A stretch of DNA of 39,404 bases from Chitinophagaceae bacterium. Its GTDB lineage: Bacteria; Bacteroidota; Bacteroidia; Chitinophagales; Chitinophagaceae. Under the pieces are notes generated by a model. That model worked only from the letters and a program-made list of their open reading frames with translations. It did not search any database and was not told the DNA's origin. The stretch spans positions 2,177 to 41,580 of the forward strand of contig PMUF01000380.1 in NCBI GenBank assembly GCA_003167015.1, given 5' to 3'. A program made the position numbers and the translations under genes. Positions 24,831-31,189 of the stretch are shown piece by piece. Numbering within the stretch: position 1 is the stretch's first letter; the number at the start of each line of letters is the position of its first letter.

Positions 24831-25809
24831 ATGTTTTGCCGTTGATGACCCAGACGACCTTATAGTAGTAAGTGCCGGTACCGGGGCAGCTGGTGGGATC
24901 ACCATTGGAATCGAGGCCATAGGTCACGGTAGTGGTCACCGCGGGGCGGATGGTCTCCGTTTGTCCGCTGGTCAGCCTGTAATCACAGGATTGTGCGATG
25001 ACCTTCGGCTGGGTGATCAGGGTCTCAAAGGAGTTGCCGTAGCGGTTGGTTCCCCAAACGGACACATCGGTATTCGTGCCGTCCGAGTGTGTGCCGGTGG
25101 TGGTGATGACGACGCCATCATTGTAGGTGAATACGCGTTGTTTGGATACGCTCCAGACACGGGTGGCGCTGTCGGCAAATTCGATGGAAACGCTGTCGGC
25201 GGTGATGGTGTGGGTGATGGAATCACGGGTGGCGAGGTCAACCAGCAGGCCGCCGGTCACATTGGTATAGATATAAGTCCCGTTAAACGTGATGGTCTTG
25301 CCATCTCTTACGCGGGTGATCTTCAGGTTCTGGAAGTCGACAGTGACGACAGCCCCGGTATCGCGCCACCGGACGCCGACGGGAATGGAGATCACAACTA
25401 CACCGGTGCGGATGCGGTTACCCCAGCAATTATTGCCATTATAGGTAATGATCACTTGTCGCAGGCCATTGGCAGTGTCCATCGTGACGGTGCCGTCACA
25501 GATCGTGTAATCGATGTCGAGGCTGCCGCCGCTGGGGCCGCCGGTGGTCTGGATACCACTGGAATAACTGGTGGACGTGTTGCCGCTGACGGCTGACTGG
25601 GTATTCAGCGCATTATTGACGTCGTCGGCGGAGGCGTCGATTTCGTTGGATACCTGGGTCTCGTCATCGGTCTGCGTCTCTATCTGGGTGGGGGTGGTAC
25701 CTGAGGTAGTGGAACTGCCGGCGCTATTGCTCTTGTTACAGGCAGCAAACAGTCCGGCGGCTGCGACTGTTACTGCCATGGCGAAGCGCCATGTTGTCTT
25801 TGTTTTCAT
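24808..25809 (-). CDS. lipoprotein of unknown function
   Basis: No family is recognised. A lipoprotein signal (MKTKTTWRFAMAV ... GLFAAC, lipid Cys24) is followed by a Ser/Thr/Gln-rich linker up to about residue 95. The rest is strand-rich with many Thr/Val residues (VVVISIPVGVRWRDTGAVVT, TVTYGLDSNGDPTSC) and a C-terminal YYYKVVWVINGKTYTWIAPY. Four Cys in the mature part (YTICDGT, NNCWGN, QSCDYR, TSCPGT) could pair as disulfides. It is probably anchored in the outer membrane and exposed to the periplasm or surface. The gene is divergent from kup, with an inverted repeat in the shared spacer, and ends before a strong terminator. Confidence 0.75.
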   Translation of the reverse strand: MKTKTTWRFAMAVTVAAAGLFAACNKSNSAGSSTTSGTTPTQIETQTDDETQVSNEIDASADDVNNALNTQSAVSGNTSTSYSSGIQTTGGPSGGSLDIDYTICDGTVTMDTANGLRQVIITYNGNNCWGNRIRTGVVVISIPVGVRWRDTGAVVTVDFQNLKITRVRDGKTITFNGTYIYTNVTGGLLVDLATRDSITHTITADSVSIEFADSATRVWSVSKQRVFTYNDGVVITTTGTHSDGTNTDVSVWGTNRYGNSFETLITQPKVIAQSCDYRLTSGQTETIRPAVTTTVTYGLDSNGDPTSCPGTGTYYYKVVWVINGKTYTWIAPY

Positions 25810-25865
25810 AATAGTAATTTTTAACGATTAATTGATTCCATCCTGTGATGGCCGATGGAATGGGG

Positions 25866-25938
25866 AAGTTTAACCGGTGGACATATTATTTTTTCCTTTT
25901 ATAGAACTTTGCCGTTTTGGGGCCGGCCGGTTAAACTT
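25866..25938. promoter_or_regulatory. 12-bp perfect inverted repeat pair in the divergent spacer before kup
   Basis: AAGTTTAACCGG (25866-25877) and CCGGTTAAACTT (25927-25938) are exact reverse complements 49 bp apart, in the 267-bp spacer (25810-26076) between the lipoprotein gene and kup. They could be two operator sites or the arms of a long hairpin. Nothing else was recognised in the spacer. Confidence 0.5.
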
Positions 25939-26076
25939 TTCCGGTTCGGGGGAGTCTGAAGCCGTTTTTGTCCGCGGTCGGCAGCCGGCATTTCCGGTAC
26001 ATAATATTTGCCGTTATTATTCGATAACTTGTCGGGGAATTCGTCCTACTGGATTAAAAATTGCTACCACACCATC

Positions 26077-28065
26077 ATGGAATCGAAGCATCTGAATAGA
26101 ACATTATCGACTGCGGGTCTATTGATTGCACTGGGGATTATTTACGGGGACATCGGCACTTCCCCGCTGTACACTTTTCAAACCATTCTGACGGAGGGGG
26201 GAGCGGCCAACCGATCGCTGGTATTGGGCGCGATTTCCTGTGTTTTTTGGACCCTGACCCTGCAGACCACCTTTAAATATGTGCTGATCACGTTGCAGGC
26301 TGATAACCATGGGGAAGGGGGCATATTCTCTTTATATGCGCTGGTGCGGCATTATAATAAGGCATTGTATATCGTAGCCATTATAGGCGCCGGCACGCTG
26401 CTGGCCGACGGGATCATCACGCCGCCGATCTCCATCACCTCGGCCATCGAGGGGCTGAATACGGTGCCGGGTCTGTCAAAGGATATCGTGCCGGGCAATA
26501 CCCTGGTGGTGGAGATCGTCATGGTCGTGCTGATGCTGTTGTTCCTGTTCCAGCGGTTCGGTACGAAGGTGGTGGGGGGTGCTTTCGGCCCCATCATGTT
26601 CCTATGGTTTTTAATGATCGGCGGGCTCGGGCTGTGGCAGGTCGTTCAGTATCCTTCCGTGTTGAAGGCGTTGAGTCCCTGGTATGGCATCGAGCTGCTG
26701 ACGCTGCACCCGCGGGGTTTCTGGCTGCTGGGGGCCATTTTTTTGTGTACGACCGGGGCGGAGGCTTTGTATTCGGACCTCGGTCATGTAGGCCGGAAGA
26801 ATATCCGGATCAGCTGGATTTTCGTCAAGACGACGCTGGTATTGAACTACCTGGGCCAGGGGGCCTGGGTGCTGTTGCAGCATACCGATAATATCAACGG
26901 GGTCAACCCCTTCTTCGCCATTGTCCCTCAAGGGCTGCAGCTGGCGAGTGTGGCGATCGCCACGTCGGCCAGCATCATTGCCAGCCAGGCGCTGATCAGC
27001 GGCAGCTTTACCCTGATCAACGAGGCGATCAGCCTGGGCTTCTGGCCCAGGATCAACGTGAAATACCTGTCCAATATCAGGGGGCAGATCTATATCCCCA
27101 GTATCAATTGGATCCTTTTCGTCGGGTGTGCGTTGGTGCTGCTGTATTTCCGGACATCGGAGGCGATGACGGCTGCGTATGGGTTCTCGATCACGATCGC
27201 CATGCTGATGACGACCTTTCTGATGTTCTTTTTTCTCCGCCGGATCAAACATATGCCGTTCTGGATCGTTGGGGCGATCCTGACGGTGTTCGTGTGCGTG
27301 GAATTTAGCTTTTTTGTGGCCAATGCGGTGAAGCTGCTGAAGCGGTTATTTTTCCTGGTGTTCGAGATCGGGCTGATCTCGACGATGTATATCTGGTATA
27401 CGGCGAGGAACATCACCCAACGATTTTTGAAGTTTGTGCCGCTGGCGAATTATATCCCGATGCTGGAAACGCTGAGCAAGGATGCTACCGTCCCCAAGTA
27501 TTCGACGCACCTGATCTATTTTACCCGGTCGCCGAATTCGAAGATGATAGAAGAGCGGATCATGAATTCCATTTTCGACAATATAGAAAAGAAGGCGCAG
27601 CTGTACTGGTTCATTCATATCGAGCGGACGGACGACCCGTTCACGATCGAATATGGGGTGGAGGAGATCAGGGACGATAAGATCATCCGGGTGGATTTCC
27701 GGCTGGGGTTCAGGGTACAGCCGAAGATCGGGTTGATGTTGCGGAGGGTAGTGCAGGAGATGATCGCGAGCAAGGAGCTGGACATTGTGAGCCGGTACCC
27801 GATCTTCTCGCATATCCGACCGTCGGACTTCAAGTTCGTGATCATGAAACGCTTCCTTTCCTATGACAATGAATTTTCGGTGCGGGACGGGTTTTTACTG
27901 AATGCTTTCTTTACGATTGGCAACCTGGCGCAGTCGGAGAAGAACGCTTATGGACTGGACAGTAACCAGACGGTGGTCGAGTATGAGCCGTTGGTGGTGA
28001 ACCCGATCTCGAATATCAAGATGAAGCGGGCTTTTTACAAGCGGGATACGGAGGAGGGGGCGTGA
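26077..28065 (+). CDS. kup: Kup-type potassium uptake transporter
   Basis: The ORF-track start at 26008 is a TTG; the ATG at 26077 (MESKHLNRTLSTAG) gives 662 residues, the usual size. The signature IIYGDIGTSPLYTF (about residues 20-35) is diagnostic of the KUP/HAK/KT family. About twelve membrane helices follow (for example YIVAIIGAGTLLADGIITPP and FLMIGGLGLWQVV), with a cytosolic C-terminal domain from about residue 470 (FTRSPNSKMIEERIMNSIF). The protein takes up K+ with H+ across the inner membrane. It is monocistronic as far as visible, with a GC-rich dispersed repeat right at its stop codon. Confidence 0.95.
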   Translation: MESKHLNRTLSTAGLLIALGIIYGDIGTSPLYTFQTILTEGGAANRSLVLGAISCVFWTLTLQTTFKYVLITLQADNHGEGGIFSLYALVRHYNKALYIVAIIGAGTLLADGIITPPISITSAIEGLNTVPGLSKDIVPGNTLVVEIVMVVLMLLFLFQRFGTKVVGGAFGPIMFLWFLMIGGLGLWQVVQYPSVLKALSPWYGIELLTLHPRGFWLLGAIFLCTTGAEALYSDLGHVGRKNIRISWIFVKTTLVLNYLGQGAWVLLQHTDNINGVNPFFAIVPQGLQLASVAIATSASIIASQALISGSFTLINEAISLGFWPRINVKYLSNIRGQIYIPSINWILFVGCALVLLYFRTSEAMTAAYGFSITIAMLMTTFLMFFFLRRIKHMPFWIVGAILTVFVCVEFSFFVANAVKLLKRLFFLVFEIGLISTMYIWYTARNITQRFLKFVPLANYIPMLETLSKDATVPKYSTHLIYFTRSPNSKMIEERIMNSIFDNIEKKAQLYWFIHIERTDDPFTIEYGVEEIRDDKIIRVDFRLGFRVQPKIGLMLRRVVQEMIASKELDIVSRYPIFSHIRPSDFKFVIMKRFLSYDNEFSVRDGFLLNAFFTIGNLAQSEKNAYGLDSNQTVVEYEPLVVNPISNIKMKRAFYKRDTEEGA

Positions 28066-28110
28066 GGGGGCGCGGCCGATAGTAGAAGCGAAGCCCTGTG
28101 CGAGGGTGGC
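28064..28110. repeat. GC-rich dispersed intergenic repeat, copy B
   Basis: This copy matches copy A at 24702-24746 over GCGCGGCCGATA, AGAAGCG, AGCCC and GTGCGAGGGT, with short differences between. It begins at the kup stop codon. The 162-bp spacer after kup (28066-28227) holds this repeat and the cryptic 3' part of the interrupted membrane protein gene. Confidence 0.7.
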
Positions 28111-28143
28111 TGGCGTGCGGGTGAGGGGGCGGGATTAAAGGGA

Positions 28144-28584
28144 CTATTCCTGGAACAAATTTCTATTGGTCATCAATATAAAAGCGAAAATAAGCGCCAA
28201 TAAGATCAGCAAACCGATCAGTCCGATTCAGACCGCTCTCCAAACTGAATATATTTGCCCGCCTTGCGCGATATGCTCTTTAATGGCATTTCCCTGGAAT
28301 CGTTGTACCAAATATTGTGCTATGCCGGTGTAAAGCAATGGGATGATATAATTCGGCAATTTTTGAACACCAGGAATAAAAAATACCACCCCAAAAATTA
28401 CTACTGTCGCAATAATAGCAACAAACCAGGCATTTTTTACCTTGTTGGGTTGCCCGATATGCTTAAAGTTTTCAGCGGCCAGGTATCCCGCCACCAGGGG
28501 GCGGCCCAAAATTGTACCTACATAAATCGCCCTGTCTTTATAAAGTTTGTAATCGGGGAGAGGCGATATTAGATTTTCTTCCAT
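28144..28584 (-). pseudogene. small membrane protein gene interrupted by an in-frame TGA
   Basis: The track ORF (28228-28584, 118 residues) ends in SVWRAV-stop, but the same frame continues after the TGA for 27 codons, IGLIGLLILLALIFAFILM followed by TNRNLFQE, before a TAG at 28144. The extension is a perfect membrane helix after two earlier ones (WFVAIIATVVIFGVVFFIPG and YIIPLLYTGIAQYLVQRF). So the original protein was probably 146 residues with three helices and a Trp (TGG) or similar codon where TGA now stands. The shortened 118-residue form may still be made. I do not recognise the family; the N-terminal 50 residues are soluble (SPLPDYKLYKDRAIYVGTIL). Confidence 0.65.
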
Positions 28585-28622
28585 ATGGTTTTAATCATAA
28601 ATGTAATCAAATTTTTTCGGCC

Positions 28623-28632
28623 GGGGGGGGGG
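28623..28632 (+). repeat. homopolymer tract of ten G
   Basis: Ten consecutive G, followed by TGGG and a further GGCCCGGGG, lie in the 77-bp spacer between the interrupted membrane protein gene and the next permease. Such tracts slip during replication and may also be a sequencing weak point. Confidence 0.8.
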
Positions 28633-28661
28633 TGGGCTTGAGGCCCGGGGCGGTCCAGCGC

Positions 28662-31049
28662 CTATTCCGCCCGCAAACTCTTGATAGGGTTGGCGATAGC
28701 TGCATTGATTGCCTTAACGCTGATGGTCAGCAGCGTGATCAGCAACACCAAAAGACCGGCCGCGAGGAAGTCCCAGATACGGACGGTCACCCTGTAGGCG
28801 AAATCCTGCAACCACCGGTGCATCAGCCACCCCGTAACCGGCGAAGCCACGATAAAGGAAATGACCACCAGCTGCAGGAAATCCCTGGACAAGAGATTGA
28901 CGATACCGGCCATGGAAGCGCCCAGTACTTTCCGGACGGCGATCTCTTTGGTCCGTTGAAGGATGCTGTACGAGGCCAGCCCAAACAAGCCCATGCAGGA
29001 GATAAAGATGGCCAGAACGGTGAAATATAAAAAGAGCTTTCCGAATCTTTCTTCGCTACGATACTGCCGGTCAAAATGCTCGTCCAGGAAATAATACAGC
29101 AACGGCCTGTAGGGAACGATGCTCTTCCATTTGTTTTCAATGGCCGAGAGCGTAGCAGGCAAATGATCGGTCGATACTTTGACGGAGACAAGATAGCAGT
29201 AATCCGGCTCAATCCGCATGGACAGCGGTTTTATCTCCTCCTGGAGGGACCGGATATGGAAGTCCTTCATTACGCCGATGATCCTGCCCGTTCTCCCGAC
29301 CTGGCTGAAACGCCTGCCCACGGCCTGTTGGGGTGTAGGATAACCGAACATTTTCGCCGCGGCCTCATTGATCACCATGGCCTGGGTGGTATCGGTCTGA
29401 AAATCCCTGGAGAAAGCCCGGCCGGCCACCATTTTTATCTTATACTGGTCGATATAATCCCAGTCCACAAAATAGGAGTCCATGTTGGCGACCTGCAGGT
29501 CACCCTTGTAGTTTTCTATCTGGCAATTGAGGATCAGCGTCTGTGTGCCCGGGACATCGGAGGCGAGGGAAGCTGAAACCACGCCCGGGACTTCCTTCAG
29601 CGACTGCCGGAAGGCCTTTAGATGCGGATCTCCCTCGGTGTTGATGATCATCAGCTGCTGTTTGTCAAAACCCAGGTCCTGGTCGCGCATATACTTCAAT
29701 TGATTGTATACTACGATCGTGGCGATGATGAACGCGATGGACAGCGTGAATTGCACAAAAACCAGCCCTTTCCGGAGAACGTTGCCGCGGCTACCCGTTG
29801 TAAAGCGTCCTTTTAATACGATGGATGGCTTAAAGGAGGAAAGGACGAGGGCGGGATAAATACCTGCCAGCAAGCCAATGCCCAGGGATGCCGCAAAGAG
29901 CAGGACAACATAGGCGGGGTGTTCGAAAACGCCATGGCTGATGGTTTTTCCGGACAGCTGATTGAATTCCGGGATGAGGAGGCCGGCAAAAAGCAGGGAT
30001 AAGCAAGCCGCGATCAGGCAGAGTATAATGGATTCCCCGGCAAACTGGCCGGCGAGCTGGGCCTGAAGCGCACCAATGACTTTCCTGATCCCCACTTCCT
30101 TTGCACGTTCTGCCGACCGGGCAGTGGACAGGTTGACAAAGTTGATACAGGCGATCAGCAAGATGATGGCAGCGACAAAAGAGAACAGGTAAACGTTTTT
30201 GTAGTTGCCGTTTTTGCTGCCGTCACGCGTAGAATACAGGTATACGGCTTTCAGGGGTTCCAACGACAGCGTCGAAGCCATCTGTTGGCTTCTCATGGCC
30301 TGGCCTTCCCTGTTCTCTATAAAGGCAGGGAATTTGTCCTCGAGCGTCCGGATATTTGTGTTCGGCTTTAGGAGGAGGTAGCATATGGGGTGGTAGTCGC
30401 TCCATTGCCAATCGTCTTCCAGGCCCTGGTTCAGATGTAGGGTCTCTGTGCTCATGGAGACAATGACGTCGCCGCTGACCCGGGAATTCTCCGGCAGGTC
30501 TTTCATGACCCCTGTGACCTTGACCGGCCAGCCCTTTTGAGCGAGTAGGATGGTCTGACCTATGGGATCGGTATTTCCGAAATATTTTTTTGCGGTAGTG
30601 GCAGAAAATACGGCGCTAAAAGGTTCTTTCAGGCAAGTGTTCGGATCCCCCTGCAACAGCGGGAAATCGAAGACTTTGAAAAAGTCCGGGTCTGCGAGCA
30701 GGGAATTTTCTTCCTGGTATTTGATATCACCTTTCCTGAAGAGAAAGCTTACCGTGGCCACGCGAACCGCGGATTCTATTTCAGGAAACACCGGTTTCAT
30801 ATTGGGGAGCACAGGCCAGGCGGGGCCATTCGCCTTAATGGTCTCTGTGGGGGTTTTGACGTTACAAACCAGGCGGTAGATGCGGCCGGCTTTGGAGTGA
30901 AAGCTGTCATAGCTGAATTCAAAGCGTACGTAGAGAAAGATAAGGAAACAGGCGGTCATGCCGACCGATAATCCCAGGATATTGATCAGGGAAAATGCGC
31001 GGCGTTTCCAAAGATTGCGCAATGCAGTCGTCAGGTAGTTCTTTAACAT
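28662..31049 (-). CDS. MacB/FtsX-type ABC transporter permease (795 aa), no ATPase domain
   Basis: The layout matches the permease at 12758: first helix SLINILGLSVGMTACFLIFL, a periplasmic domain, an FtsX core with AKEVGIRKVIGALQAQL, a second half starting FVQFTLSIAFIIATIVVY, and a final core with TKEIAVRKVLGASMAGI, ending NPIKSLRAE. About eight membrane helices are expected. No ATPase gene is near. The gene is divergent from the M16 peptidase across a 140-bp spacer containing a 12-bp palindrome. On the minus strand, TTG, 20 bp, TACATTCA could be its promoter. Export or mechanotransmission substrate is unknown. Confidence 0.9.
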   Translation of the reverse strand: MLKNYLTTALRNLWKRRAFSLINILGLSVGMTACFLIFLYVRFEFSYDSFHSKAGRIYRLVCNVKTPTETIKANGPAWPVLPNMKPVFPEIESAVRVATVSFLFRKGDIKYQEENSLLADPDFFKVFDFPLLQGDPNTCLKEPFSAVFSATTAKKYFGNTDPIGQTILLAQKGWPVKVTGVMKDLPENSRVSGDVIVSMSTETLHLNQGLEDDWQWSDYHPICYLLLKPNTNIRTLEDKFPAFIENREGQAMRSQQMASTLSLEPLKAVYLYSTRDGSKNGNYKNVYLFSFVAAIILLIACINFVNLSTARSAERAKEVGIRKVIGALQAQLAGQFAGESIILCLIAACLSLLFAGLLIPEFNQLSGKTISHGVFEHPAYVVLLFAASLGIGLLAGIYPALVLSSFKPSIVLKGRFTTGSRGNVLRKGLVFVQFTLSIAFIIATIVVYNQLKYMRDQDLGFDKQQLMIINTEGDPHLKAFRQSLKEVPGVVSASLASDVPGTQTLILNCQIENYKGDLQVANMDSYFVDWDYIDQYKIKMVAGRAFSRDFQTDTTQAMVINEAAAKMFGYPTPQQAVGRRFSQVGRTGRIIGVMKDFHIRSLQEEIKPLSMRIEPDYCYLVSVKVSTDHLPATLSAIENKWKSIVPYRPLLYYFLDEHFDRQYRSEERFGKLFLYFTVLAIFISCMGLFGLASYSILQRTKEIAVRKVLGASMAGIVNLLSRDFLQLVVISFIVASPVTGWLMHRWLQDFAYRVTVRIWDFLAAGLLVLLITLLTISVKAINAAIANPIKSLRAE

Positions 31050-31116
31050 AAGCTGGATGGTATGTATTGAATGTAGAAAGAAGGAACGGCCCGGTCAAGC
31101 GGAAAATGACGAGTGG

Positions 31117-31128
31117 CCCTGATCAGGG
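31117..31128. promoter_or_regulatory. 12-bp perfect palindrome in the divergent permease/M16 spacer
   Basis: CCCTGATCAGGG equals its own reverse complement and lies midway between the two divergent starts (31049 and 31190), a natural place for an operator acting on both genes. Confidence 0.4.
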
Positions 31129-31164
31129 ATGGGGTGCGCATTAGCGGTTATCCAAAAGATTTAT

Positions 31165-31172
31165 TATCTTAC
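31165..31172 (+). promoter_or_regulatory. possible -7 element of the M16 peptidase gene
   Basis: TATCTTAC lies 17 bp before the ATG at 31190 and is identical to the element before the kinase gene at 9305. It is a two-mismatch relative of TAnnTTTG. Confidence 0.35.
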
Positions 31173-31189
31173 CAGCCATAATTATTGCC

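Noticed and set aside
26611-27813. Long minus-strand ORFs opposite kup (26611-27252, 27346-27813)
   Set aside because: Arg/Pro/His/Gln-rich composition typical of an antisense frame of a membrane protein gene; kup is unambiguous.
28228-28230. Selenocysteine at the in-frame TGA of the small membrane protein
   Set aside because: No Cys-like redox context, the position precedes a membrane helix and no convincing SECIS hairpin was seen; a nonsense mutation is simpler.
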